IMG/VR virus record: IMGVR_UViG_3300032893_000288 | Coordinates: 1-22,438 of that record | Source: a virus | Strand: one strand, 5' to 3' | DNA: 22,438 nucleotides | In this document: in pieces, positions 15,038 to 21,013 of the stretch | Layout of the letters: each line of letters opens with the position of its first letter | How positions within the stretch are numbered: position 1 is the stretch's first letter | Made by a program: the position numbers and the translations under genes | Notes under the pieces: model-generated | What the model saw: only the letters and a program-made list of their open reading frames with translations | Database searches by the model: none | What the model was told of the DNA's origin: nothing

Positions 15038-15042
15038 TTTGT

Positions 15043-15363
15043 TTATAATACTCGCATATCTCGCACATTACTCATTGGAATCATATCACGCTTGCCTTGA
15101 GCTTCCCAAACAAGAAAATGAGGCGTAGCCCAAAGTTTAGCTTGCTTTTCTTTTTTTGCACCTTCACTTGGATTTGCATCAAAAAGCTGAAATTGAGGAG
15201 TATCATTCCAAGATCTAACGGCATTTTGGAAAACCACCCATTGAAGTGGAATGCCTAAAGCTTTCAATCCCTCAAATGAATCTTGTTTAGTAGTTTCTTG
15301 AACAACTTCTTTTGGCGGTCGTCCTCGGCGAGGCTTATCTTCAGTGGTAGTTTCCTGATTCAT
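15043..15363 (-). CDS. Small protein with RGRPPK motif, unknown function
   Basis: The 106-aa product has an N-terminal basic stretch KPRRGRPPKE (about 10-19), which resembles an AT-hook DNA-binding element. After it comes a beta/alpha region with PLQWVVFQNAVRSW, WATPHFLVWEAQGKRDMI and a terminal NVRDMRVL. The ATG at 15363 has AAAGGAG eight bases upstream, and it overlaps the acetyltransferase gene by 23 bp. The protein may bind DNA through the RGRP element, but this is a short motif and weak evidence. I do not recognise the C-terminal part. It is the last protein gene before the tRNA. Confidence 0.6.
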   Translation of the reverse strand: MNQETTTEDKPRRGRPPKEVVQETTKQDSFEGLKALGIPLQWVVFQNAVRSWNDTPQFQLFDANPSEGAKKEKQAKLWATPHFLVWEAQGKRDMIPMSNVRDMRVL

Positions 15364-15757
15364 ATTCTTCTCCTTTGACTTTTAGGTTCTTCTTTTCTGC
15401 AATGATCTTTCCAATTTTTGTAAGATCATTTGTAACTGTCGAAATAGTTTTTGGCATGAGTAGATTGCCAATTCCTTTTTCTCTAAACTCTTCTTTGACA
15501 TAAATCCAATTTAAATGATCTTTGGTGTAAACACAATAGCCAAAGATGACTCGCATATCATCTTCAGCGCAAGCAATTCTGACTTTTGCATGCTTCAAAA
15601 TTTCTTTAATCTGGTGTGAGAGTTTTCTAAACACCATTTTCGGAGTGCCGGGCTTTTCAGTGACTGCCATATAGTAACTAGAGTTTCTCCAAGAAGAATA
15701 GATGAACGCCTCATCTGTATCTGGTTTGAATTCTCTAATTATCACGTTCACAGTCAT
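15341..15757 (-). CDS. GNAT-family acetyltransferase-like protein
   Basis: This 138-aa protein has the GNAT topology: an N-terminal IREFKPDTDEAFIYSSW beta-alpha start (7-23), then IACAEDDMRVIFGYCVY strands (61-77). The acetyl-CoA motif A follows: a beta-4 strand WIYVKEEFREKGIGNLL (84-100). Its REKGIG fits the R/Q-x-x-G-x-G/A pyrophosphate loop. GNATs transfer an acyl group from acyl-CoA to an amine. The substrate is unknown. It is at the short end for GNATs, and its C-terminal part after motif A is Lys-rich. The ATG at 15757 overlaps the end of the upstream gene by 23 bp and has no strong ribosome binding site. Phage GNATs can modify phage or host proteins. Confidence 0.75.
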   Translation of the reverse strand: MTVNVIIREFKPDTDEAFIYSSWRNSSYYMAVTEKPGTPKMVFRKLSHQIKEILKHAKVRIACAEDDMRVIFGYCVYTKDHLNWIYVKEEFREKGIGNLLMPKTISTVTNDLTKIGKIIAEKKNLKVKGEEYESGNYH

Positions 15758-16154
15758 AAAATTCTAACCATTCTAGGAGTCTTTCAATCACCTGATGCAC
15801 ACAGGTTTTTGATCTATTCACTTTAAATGCGATGAATCTCTCTGATTTTCCGTCAACATGCATATCCCAAATAATCTGAGCTTCATCTTTGGTTACGCTA
15901 TTAAAATGATTAGTAACGGTAGAGCAAATATCATCAAAAGACGCATGGCAAGAAAGATGGGAGACGCGCTCATAGTATTTTGAATTCTTGATTTGTTTTT
16001 GTCGCCCATATTGAGTAGCAAATCTAACGGAATGAAGTTCAAGTAAAGGTCTTGATTCAAGAGCGGTATTTTCAATGTCCTCAAAGCCTTCACTTTTAAG
16101 TCTTTCATACCATTTAATTTGTAGTTGTTTGTTCTGATGATTCAGAGGCACCAC
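15735..16154 (-). CDS. Putative helix-turn-helix regulatory protein
   Basis: The 139-aa product has a C-terminal region (about 90-130) that reads as a helix-turn-helix: DEAQIIWDMHVDGKSERFI then AFKVNRSKTCVHQVIERL. The form 'R-IA-KxNRSKTxVHxxI' is like the recognition part of sigma-region-4 or RinA-type late-gene activators. The N-terminal half (KWYERLKSEGFEDIEN) is helical and resembles small phage proteins of unknown role. A GTG start at 16154 is used because no ATG lies in frame before residue 98. It overlaps the end of the upstream gene by 41 bp, and its ribosome binding site is poor. It may regulate late transcription toward the structural genes. That is inference from the HTH and its position. 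Confidence 0.6.
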   Translation of the reverse strand: MVPLNHQNKQLQIKWYERLKSEGFEDIENTALESRPLLELHSVRFATQYGRQKQIKNSKYYERVSHLSCHASFDDICSTVTNHFNSVTKDEAQIIWDMHVDGKSERFIAFKVNRSKTCVHQVIERLLEWLEFYDCERDN

Positions 16155-16620
16155 CAGGGATTGTTGTTAGACTTGCTCCATTACTGAGTTTAGAGCGCTT
16201 TTGTTGTTTTTGCTTTCTTTTTTCTTCAGCCTCAGCTTTAAGTCTAGCCTCAAGATTGGCTTTATTTTCTGCTTGAATGGCAGCTTGCCTGAGCCTCATG
16301 GCTTCTTTAATTTCCTGATCAATGATCCAGCTTGTTGAATTAGCAATAGACTTCCAAATAACTTTGCTGATTTCAGCAATAGATGTAATATCTTTATCGT
16401 TACCCACGTGATGAATATAGCCAGCAACGACTTGCCTCACGGCATTGTTCACCGGAACATTTAAATGCTTGCAGCAAGTTTCAATTAAGTTCTCAAAGCC
16501 TTTTCTAGTGATAGGAAACATAATAGCATCACCAAGCTCTGCTTTAGAGAAATTCTCTCCTCTGTCTTGTTCATGAATTGGTAATTCCTCTTGCTTGGTC
16601 GATTGAGTAGTTTCCATCAT
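16114..16620 (-). CDS. Charged protein of unknown function with C-terminal coiled-coil segment
   Basis: This 168-aa product has an AAGGAG ribosome binding site. The ATG at 16620 is 3 bases after it and the ATG at 16617 is 6 bases after it, so either may be used. The centre is globular and helical (FENLIETCCKHLNVPVNNAV, then IWKSIANSTSWIID). It is followed by a strongly charged helix (about 105-145) of RLRQAAIQAENKANLEARLK type and a Ser/Thr/Gln-rich tail. No catalytic motif is visible. Its start lies inside the upstream gene (50-bp overlap), pointing to translational coupling. It could be a DNA-binding or replication accessory protein, but I do not recognise the family. Confidence 0.55.
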   Translation of the reverse strand: MMETTQSTKQEELPIHEQDRGENFSKAELGDAIMFPITRKGFENLIETCCKHLNVPVNNAVRQVVAGYIHHVGNDKDITSIAEISKVIWKSIANSTSWIIDQEIKEAMRLRQAAIQAENKANLEARLKAEAEEKRKQKQQKRSKLSNGASLTTIPGGASESSEQTTTN

Positions 16621-16825
16621 ATTCTCCTTGTTTTTTTATTAAATTAGCCTCGGTAATTGTTTCAGCTAGAACTTTAATAGCTTTTTTTTTGCCAACAAGC
16701 GCAATTCCTTTTTTCAACTTCTCTTCAGCCCCGGCTTTAGTCCAAGCAAACATTAGGGTTTCTTTTTTGATGTGAGGAAAAACTTTTCTCAAGATCAGAA
16801 ATACTTCACGTTGATTTCGGTTCAT
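16571..16825 (-). CDS. Small basic protein of unknown function
   Basis: The 84-aa product is Lys-rich (about 15 Lys), mostly helical in appearance, starting NRNQREVFLILRKVFPHIKK and ending GEYDGNYSIDQARGITNS. It overlaps the preceding gene's stop by 20 bp and the next gene by 50 bp, the usual spacing in this tightly packed cluster. The ribosome binding site (AGAAG) is weak. There is no motif I recognise. Its basic charge would suit nucleic acid binding. Confidence 0.5.
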   Translation of the reverse strand: MNRNQREVFLILRKVFPHIKKETLMFAWTKAGAEEKLKKGIALVGKKKAIKVLAETITEANLIKKQGEYDGNYSIDQARGITNS

Positions 16826-17033
16826 TTGTTTTTTCTTCTAATGCACGCAGTTCTAATCCCAATTGATCCATGCGTTTTTTTAACTCACTAATCTCTTTAG
16901 GTAAAAGCTCAAGCAAATAAGCTTTATGTCCCCATTGAGCACAGAGTTTTGTATAGTCATCATTAATGGCTTTAGCATCTCTAACATTTTCCATAGAAAA
17001 GCCATTCTGATTGAAATGCTTATATCCTGGCAA
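16806..17033 (-). CDS. Small helical protein of unknown function
   Basis: The product (75 aa from the TTG at 17033, or 62 aa from an ATG at 16994) has a 'DAKAINDDYTKLCAQWGHKA' start and a C-terminal coiled-coil helix rich in Leu/Glu/Lys (LLPKEISELKKRMDQLGLEL). Neither start has a good ribosome binding site, and the frame stays open up to about 17133 without another canonical start codon. The gene's 5' end abuts the non-coding region 17034-17607, where its promoter would have to be. I give the TTG version with low confidence in the exact start. Confidence 0.5.
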   Translation of the reverse strand: MPGYKHFNQNGFSMENVRDAKAINDDYTKLCAQWGHKAYLLELLPKEISELKKRMDQLGLELRALEEKTNEPKST

Positions 17034-17097
17034 GGAAATATTTTCATGACTGATCGTATAAAGTGGGCTGGGGGATCTTGAAAATCCCCCGGAACCC

Positions 17098-17154
17098 TGA
17101 CAATATCTTGCGTGTATGGTAGTTAATACATACTATGACAATATGGTGCGTGTA
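17098..17154. repeat. Imperfect direct repeat at the candidate RNA promoter
   Basis: TGACAATATCTTGCGTGTA at 17098-17116 and TGACAATATGGTGCGTGTA at 17136-17154 match in 17 of 19 positions, with a 38-bp period. The first copy contains the -35-like TTGCGT, and the second overlaps the -10 box and probable transcription start. Two same-orientation copies spaced about 3.6 helical turns apart could be regulator-binding sites. They could also come from a duplication. Confidence 0.6.
17108..17136 (+). promoter_or_regulatory. Sigma-70-like promoter for the non-coding region
   Basis: TTGCGT (17108-17113) and TACTAT (17131-17136) are separated by exactly 17 bp, close to the consensus TTGACA/TATAAT. Initiation would be near 17143, just before the first hairpin of the candidate RNA, and no protein gene lies downstream on this strand. 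The match is good, but it is short and predicted only. Confidence 0.5.
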
Positions 17155-17547
17155 AAGTCAAAAAATCACGCGGTAGCCCTAAGCCCAATAAGCTTTGGCG
17201 TGGCAGAGAAGGAAAACCAAGGGGAGCTAGTGAACAATACTCGATCATACCGACAGCCTAGCTTAAAAGGGGATCTTCTCTTGGCCACAAGATATCTCTC
17301 TAAAAAAGGAAACTCTGTACGAGCCAGGGGGCTAACCATCCCCGAACGCTTCTTTGAGTATTTCTTTGCGTAGACTACCGATCTAACGGCGTGCCGCATA
17401 GCACGCAATTGGTGAGGGAGTTATCCTTATAGGAGAGAAAAGAATAGCACTTGGCACTATTACCTCAAATCCCTAGGTGGGTGGGTAAAAGAGTCGGTGG
17501 TATTTGTCTTAAGCCCGTCTTAATTTACTTTACTAAAGTATTTTTTT
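17143..17547 (+). ncRNA. Candidate large structured non-coding RNA, about 400 nt
   Basis: This stretch has no credible protein gene, is richer in G+C than its AT-rich flank, and is bounded by a promoter and an intrinsic terminator on the plus strand, opposite to all nearby genes. Local helices visible by eye are GCGTG/CACGC (17148-17152 with 17167-17171), CTTTGG/CCAAGG (17193-17198 with 17217-17222, one G-U), AGCTAG/CTAGCT (17225-17230 with 17258-17263), GGGG/CCCC (17327-17330 with 17340-17343), GCGTGC/GCACGC (17389-17394 with 17401-17406), AATAG/CTATT (17443-17447 with 17457-17461) and TGAGG/CCTCA (17413-17417 with 17463-17467). Such large ornate RNAs are known from phages (for example GOLLD and ROOL types), often near tRNAs. 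I cannot match this to either, and its length is shorter than both. The 5' end is set by the predicted promoter. Confidence 0.55.
17526..17547 (+). terminator. Intrinsic terminator of the candidate RNA
   Basis: TACTTT (17526-17531) pairs with AAAGTA (17535-17540) around an ACT loop, followed at once by seven T residues. The stem is AT-rich but complete. No protein gene on the plus strand ends nearby, so its most likely client is the non-coding RNA upstream. It is directly followed by a perfect 14-nt palindrome, TTATTAATTAATAA (17546-17559), in a very AT-rich segment that runs to about 17580. I see no further gene in 17548-17607. Confidence 0.6.
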
Positions 17548-17607
17548 ATTAATTAATAACCATTAAATAACTATAACTCTCTCACAAAGTAATCAGCCCG
17601 AAGGGGT

Positions 17608-17970
17608 CTATGAATCTACCTTGATCTTTGGGTTTAAGAACAATCTTAGAAGATCATCCAGTTTTAGACATGCATAAGTCTCAGATCTGTTTTTAGAGAA
17701 CACTAGCACTGGCGTGTGCTCGGTATTCAATGCATGAGACTCAGCCTGTTTAAGTGCTGCCCAGATATTGAGCTTCTCTTGGTTCTTGCATTCAAAAGTA
17801 AAGGGATAAAGATCTCTTGCAGCTTTGGATAGCTTTAAATCCTCTCCAGGGGCACCAGAAGAGGTCACAGTGATATCTGAGGGGTCAAGAGTAGGGCATG
17901 AGGCCAGAAGCTTACCTTGAAGCTCCTGGCAGAGTTTACGGCCTTTGGCTTTGGCATTGGAAGTTTTCAT
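17608..17970 (-). CDS. PD-(D/E)XK-family nuclease (Holliday-junction-resolvase-like)
   Basis: I start this at the ATG at 17970, which overlaps the upstream gene's TGA (ATGA). This gives 120 aa. An upstream in-frame start at 18006 would lie inside that gene. The residues fit a PD-(D/E)XK fold: a basic N-terminal helix (SNAKAKGRKLCQELQGKL), D44 in PGEDLKLS, then the E60-x-K62 in FTFECKNQEKL. The strand-helix pattern LNIWAALKQAESHA and the PVLVFSKN strand follow. The 'GED...ECKN' pattern is like small phage nucleases of the Holliday-junction-resolvase kind, which process branched DNA before packaging. It is encoded downstream of the secreted beta-helix gene and probably translated by coupling to it. 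The exact DNA substrate is not evident. Confidence 0.75.
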   Translation of the reverse strand: MKTSNAKAKGRKLCQELQGKLLASCPTLDPSDITVTSSGAPGEDLKLSKAARDLYPFTFECKNQEKLNIWAALKQAESHALNTEHTPVLVFSKNRSETYACLKLDDLLRLFLNPKIKVDS

Positions 17971-19373
17971 TGCATGATCCCCGGAGGAACCATATCCCAA
18001 CCCCAAGGAGATAAGACTTTAATCGCCTGAGGCCAGATCAATGTACAGTTGCTTGTAGTGAGATAAGGCTCAGGTGCTGGAGTGCCACTGTTTTGAATAC
18101 AGATATCAGCATTAATTCCTTGATTAGTGCCAATCGGGATTTTATTGTGCGTCAAAGTATTGTTTACATACGTGCATTGCTGACAATCTTGAATAAACAC
18201 ATCATCACTGGCTCCGGTGAAAGTGTTATTCATGGCAAGAAAGTATTTTAAACCATACTGTCCCCCATGCCCAGAATAGTAGTAAATGTAGGCAGTCTGA
18301 TCTGAGGGCTCACCACTTTGTGCCACCCATCCAAATGGGCCCAGGAATTGATTATGAAAAAGCTTGATGTTAATTGAGCCGCCCTTGAAATCAGATCCAA
18401 TCGGACCTTTAAGCACTTTATTATTTGCCACAATCGAGTTTGCCACGGCTACAAAATCAATTCCTTGCTTTTTTTCGCTCACCCCGAAATTATTCACAAG
18501 ATTCCCGTACACATTCAAATTTGTGCACTGAGAAGCTTTGATTCCATCTGAATAAGTGTTCTCTATCTTATTTCCCATGATGTTCATAAATCCGCATAGC
18601 TCTGTGTAGTTGGTGGGAGTGCCGTGTCCATAAGCATGAATTCCTCCCCCGTCAGCTTGCTCTGATTGAGCCACATACAAGCCAGAGATGGTGCCATTAT
18701 GGGCTGAGCCTTTAATTTGAATCGCATCAGCAGTGGCGTTTTTGATAATCACTGGCCAAGATGAATTGTCCGGATCAAAATTTGGATTTACCTTATGAAG
18801 CGTATCTTCCATTGCAATAATTGAGAGATTTTTATCCAAGCGAAAGCCGGCATAAGTACCTGGCAAAACTAAAACTTGGCCTCCAGCAGGAGCCGCGTTG
18901 ATGGCATCTGAGATAGTTTTATAAACTTTAGGCAGTCCCACAGATTGCAATCCATCATCATCCACCCACAAGGCTTGTGGACTTATCCAATTTGGAATCG
19001 TGAGCTTAAACCAAAATGAGTTAATGTATTTGCCAGTTGAATCATATCCATCAGCCTGCACCCGGTATGAACCCTGCATTAAAGTCCATGACCAATTAAA
19101 AGGAGAATTAGTGCTAGCTGACTGAAGTAGTATTTTGCCGTCCGGAGATTTTAGATCAAATCTCACTCGCTTGATGTTTGTATTGGTGAGCGCTTTAAAA
19201 TGCGCATTTGCTGGAATTTTTGTCATATCAAATGTATATGACGCACCATTTGTAAATGGCCCGTAACTTGTGGCCGTATCATTGATCTGATCACCATTGA
19301 TATCAATAAGACTAAGCCCAGTTATTTGAGCCTGCGCTGAGATAGAAATTAATAATAAAAATAAATATTTCAT
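17967..19373 (-). CDS. Secreted right-handed beta-helix protein (pectate-lyase-like) with signal peptide
   Basis: The 468-aa product begins with a Sec signal peptide: MKYLFLLLISISAQAQ, with a short basic N-end, a hydrophobic core, and likely signal-peptidase cleavage after AQA (residue 15). After it comes an Ig-like domain (about 20-127) with RVRFDLKSPDGK and GSYRVQADGYDSTGK. The linker (WVDDDG) leads to a right-handed beta-helix (about 150-430) that starts KVYKTISDAINAAPAGGQVL, the usual first coil of pectate-lyase-like folds, and continues with Asn/Gly-rich coils. Such folds serve as glycan lyases, adhesins or surface-bound enzymes. I see no assignable catalytic triad. A promoter lies just upstream, and GGAGAG precedes the ATG by five bases. 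A phage gene with an export signal is unusual and suggests an effect outside the cytoplasm. Confidence 0.75.
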   Translation of the reverse strand: MKYLFLLLISISAQAQITGLSLIDINGDQINDTATSYGPFTNGASYTFDMTKIPANAHFKALTNTNIKRVRFDLKSPDGKILLQSASTNSPFNWSWTLMQGSYRVQADGYDSTGKYINSFWFKLTIPNWISPQALWVDDDGLQSVGLPKVYKTISDAINAAPAGGQVLVLPGTYAGFRLDKNLSIIAMEDTLHKVNPNFDPDNSSWPVIIKNATADAIQIKGSAHNGTISGLYVAQSEQADGGGIHAYGHGTPTNYTELCGFMNIMGNKIENTYSDGIKASQCTNLNVYGNLVNNFGVSEKKQGIDFVAVANSIVANNKVLKGPIGSDFKGGSINIKLFHNQFLGPFGWVAQSGEPSDQTAYIYYYSGHGGQYGLKYFLAMNNTFTGASDDVFIQDCQQCTYVNNTLTHNKIPIGTNQGINADICIQNSGTPAPEPYLTTSNCTLIWPQAIKVLSPWGWDMVPPGIMQ

Positions 19374-19398
19374 GAATGCTCTCCTCTAATTTTAGGAA

Positions 19399-19427
19399 AG
19401 CATAGAAGGGTTATTTTGTGTTGTCAG
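19399..19427 (-). promoter_or_regulatory. Promoter of the secreted beta-helix gene
   Basis: On the minus strand CTGACA (19422-19427) and TATGCT (19399-19404) are spaced by 17 bp, a fair sigma-70-type promoter with initiation near 19392, 20 bp before the ATG at 19373. An inverted repeat (ATTTTGTG with CGCAAAAT, 19413-19435) overlaps it and could be an operator or the terminator of the preceding gene. This implies separate transcription of the secreted gene. The gap 19374-19448 contains no gene. Confidence 0.4.
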
Positions 19428-19448
19428 CGCAAAATTGTTTGAATTGGC

Positions 19449-19742
19449 TCATTTCTCCTCCAAAGATTTGAGCCATTCTTCGGCCATGGGTTTATAATGG
19501 TCAAATTCCTCACAAAACTCTTCTGTGGCTATCATTGCTAGAATAAATTTCGCCCGCTCTAGTTCGATTTGCAGCGCTTCATAGGCAGAATATTCGATGA
19601 CATGAACCTTACCATATTTCTTGAAATCTTTTTCAATAAGCTTTAAATCTGTTGATACAATTACTTGTCCCCATTCGTCTTCATATTCAGAAACATTTTG
19701 TATCCACCATTCTCTTATCTTCTCATTTTTTGACAAAGTCAT
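19449..19742 (-). CDS. Small acidic protein of unknown function
   Basis: This 97-aa protein is rich in Glu, Trp and Lys. It begins TLSKNEKIREWWIQNVSEYE and has helices such as ALQIELERAKFILAMIATEE near residues 56-75. Its ATG at 19742 overlaps the stop of the zinc-ribbon gene (ATGA), so the two are translated as a coupled pair, possibly partners. There is no recognisable domain. It is followed by a promoter-containing gap before the secreted beta-helix gene. Confidence 0.55.
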   Translation of the reverse strand: MTLSKNEKIREWWIQNVSEYEDEWGQVIVSTDLKLIEKDFKKYGKVHVIEYSAYEALQIELERAKFILAMIATEEFCEEFDHYKPMAEEWLKSLEEK

Positions 19743-19930
19743 AGAGTCTTTTCATTCTCTTTGATTTTTGGATACGGAAAGAAATCTTCGCATGACCAGT
19801 CATCGGTGAGAACCTCTCCATGCTTTATACATTGTCCGATTACTTCAGTAATAGAGTCATCGAATTCATTAAAGATGCAGTAAATATTCTTAAGGAACTT
19901 GCCACATATCGGGCACTTCATGGCTCTCAT
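19739..19930 (-). CDS. Small cysteine-rich (zinc-ribbon-like) protein
   Basis: A 63-aa product starting at the ATG at 19930, eight bases after GGAG. A TTG at 19948 is in frame but lies before that ribosome binding site. Cysteines at C6-x2-C9 (KCPICGK), C18, C34 followed by H37 (CIKHG) and C47 form a zinc-ribbon-like set, although C18 and C47 leave the ligand choice open. Such small proteins often bind nucleic acid or regulate transcription. Directly upstream is the foldable non-coding stretch ending in a T-run, which may form part of this gene's leader. It is coupled to the downstream 97-aa protein. Confidence 0.6.
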   Translation of the reverse strand: MRAMKCPICGKFLKNIYCIFNEFDDSITEVIGQCIKHGEVLTDDWSCEDFFPYPKIKENEKTL

Positions 19931-19946
19931 TTCTCTCTCTCCTTTC

Positions 19947-20150
19947 AAAAAGTGGGCTTTCAGCTTAGGCCACGCGCGACTCTGGCCTCATCGTCGAACA
20001 TAATACCGTTGTTCTAGACCATCTCGGTAAAGATGTGCGTGTCTCCAGTGGTTCAGCTTCAGACCTCTTTAGGCCCTATGCCACAGTCACAAGTTAATTA
20101 CTCCTGTTACCTGCCACAGCTTCCCACGCCGCCAAGCTTACTTGCCCATG
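19947..20150 (-). ncRNA. Candidate structured RNA or leader, about 200 nt
   Basis: This stretch lies directly after the stop of one gene and before the ribosome binding site of the zinc-ribbon gene, with no ORF of its own. On the minus strand its two ends pair: TGGGC with GCCCA (plus-strand positions 20144-20148 and 19953-19957), followed by AAGCT with AGCTT (20134-20138 and 19962-19966) and GCC with GGC (20131-20133 and 19968-19970) past a bulged A. Inside are CATCT/AGATG (20020-20024 with 20031-20035) and GAACA/TGTTC (19996-20000 with 20010-20014). The closing stem is followed by C then TTTTT. The GGC at 19968-19970 can instead join GGCCA/TGGCC (19968-19972 with 19983-19987), an alternative helix. 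The GC content is above the neighbours. It could be a riboswitch-like leader or an independent RNA. I know of no matching class. Confidence 0.45.
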
Positions 20151-20666
20151 TCACTTCAATTTCCCTTTGCGCTCAAGTAAAGACTTCGTCTTTCTCAGCA
20201 CGCTCAAAAACTTGCTCTCATAAAGACCTTTTTCATTTGATGGATCTTTTTTTAGATTGAACTCTTGATATGACGGCAATTTTTGTGTCATCTCCCAACA
20301 ATCATGAAGTTCTTGTAGAATTGATTCAGCATTTTCCTCTGTTATCGGCTCGATTTTGATGAGCAAAGCGCGTTTACTTGGATTTTCCTCAGGTCCGCAT
20401 CCCTCATACCATCCACCCCAGTTCTTATGACTAACGACTTCGTTAGCATTCTCAAACAATGGCTTGATTTCACGGTCATACCATGAATCAAAATCGCCAG
20501 ATAATATAATATCTCCTGAACCTCCAATTCCATGATTTGGAAAAAGAATAGAATAGCTAGCTTTAATAAATTTTGGCTTAGGTGGCATCCATTTCATTTT
20601 ATTATTCCAATCATTATAAAATTCCCAATCGTCATAGAATTCATGGTCGTCCACTTGATTATTCAT
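20151..20666 (-). CDS. Protein of unknown function, acidic and aromatic N-terminus
   Basis: A 171-aa product from the ATG at 20666, or 178 aa from a GTG at 20687. I choose the ATG since it overlaps the upstream zinc-finger gene's stop by 8 bp, but neither start has a good ribosome binding site. The N-terminus is very rich in Asp/Glu/Trp/Tyr (DDHEFYDDWEFYNDWN). A middle GIGGSGDIILSGDFDSW is followed by WGGWYEGCGPEENPSKRA, and the C-terminus is a basic helix (LSVLRKTKSLLERKGKLK). I do not recognise the family. The acidic, aromatic first part resembles DNA-mimic-type sequence, which is only a composition-based remark. Confidence 0.5.
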   Translation of the reverse strand: MNNQVDDHEFYDDWEFYNDWNNKMKWMPPKPKFIKASYSILFPNHGIGGSGDIILSGDFDSWYDREIKPLFENANEVVSHKNWGGWYEGCGPEENPSKRALLIKIEPITEENAESILQELHDCWEMTQKLPSYQEFNLKKDPSNEKGLYESKFLSVLRKTKSLLERKGKLK

Positions 20667-20772
20667 TCCATGTTCTGCAGTAATCACACATTTTTTGCTG
20701 CTTCAAGTCCGGAGATTTGAATATGCATCCACATCTTAAACATTTTCTCTCTCCTCCTTTGACTTCTCTCAT
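20659..20772 (-). CDS. Small zinc-finger protein (CxxC...CxxC)
   Basis: A 37-aa protein with C11-x2-C14 (KCLRCGC) and C29-x2-C32 (MCDYCR), a classical small four-cysteine zinc knuckle of the 'RCLRCGxxFxSxxxxxxxCxxC' type common in phages. I chose the ATG at 20772, ten bases downstream of the preceding stop, because a longer start (GTG 20847) would run through the upstream gene. The GGAGG nearby lies inside the frame and could instead serve an alternative short ORF. Such proteins likely bind nucleic acid or RNA polymerase. The start is uncertain. Confidence 0.6.
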   Translation of the reverse strand: MREVKGGERKCLRCGCIFKSPDLKQQKMCDYCRTWNE

Positions 20773-20782
20773 ACCAATTTTT

Positions 20783-21013
20783 TTACGTAACAATTTTATT
20801 TCTCGACTCAATGGACGAGATGTCTTTGAGTGCGGTCCCCCCGCCACAATTCCCCCTCAGCTTTTCAATATGCTCTCTTAGTTGTTTATAGGCTTCAGAT
20901 GACCAATCCACAAATCTTGCCTCTCCCAAAGCAGAATGAATGAATTTAATCTCTCCATCGGTGATTTCAATCTCAAATCCAGCGGCCATAAGATGCTTAT
21001 ATAGAAAGTTCAT
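20783..21013 (-). CDS. Small protein of unknown function
   Basis: This 76-aa product has a helical YKHLMAAGFEIEITDGEIKF start and a C-terminal EHIEKLRGNCGGGTALKD. I choose the ATG at 21013, which overlaps the stop of the upstream gene (ATGA). The ATG at 21019 is two codons earlier and equally possible. It has no strong ribosome binding site, in keeping with translational coupling. I see no domain that I can name. Confidence 0.5.
   Translation of the reverse strand: MNFLYKHLMAAGFEIEITDGEIKFIHSALGEARFVDWSSEAYKQLREHIEKLRGNCGGGTALKDISSIESRNKIVT

Noticed and set aside
17116-17408. Two ORFs (85 aa plus strand, 80 aa minus strand) inside the candidate RNA
   Set aside because: Neither has a clear ribosome binding site, they overlap on opposite strands, their composition looks random, and the plus-strand ORF starts upstream of the predicted RNA start.
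17143-17547. Group I or group II intron in the non-coding region
   Set aside because: A short AAGATAT-like element and a GTGCG were noticed, but the other core elements (ordered P/Q/R/S, or domain V) are absent, and there is no split host gene.
17592-17608. GCCC-GAAG-GGGT hairpin as a terminator for the PD-(D/E)XK gene
   Set aside because: The stem is only three or four pairs and no T-run follows on the minus strand.
19947-20150. Known RNAs such as RNase P, tmRNA or SRP RNA
   Set aside because: Their hallmark sequences (for example the RNase P GAGGAAAGTCC core or a tRNA-like end with CCA) are not present.
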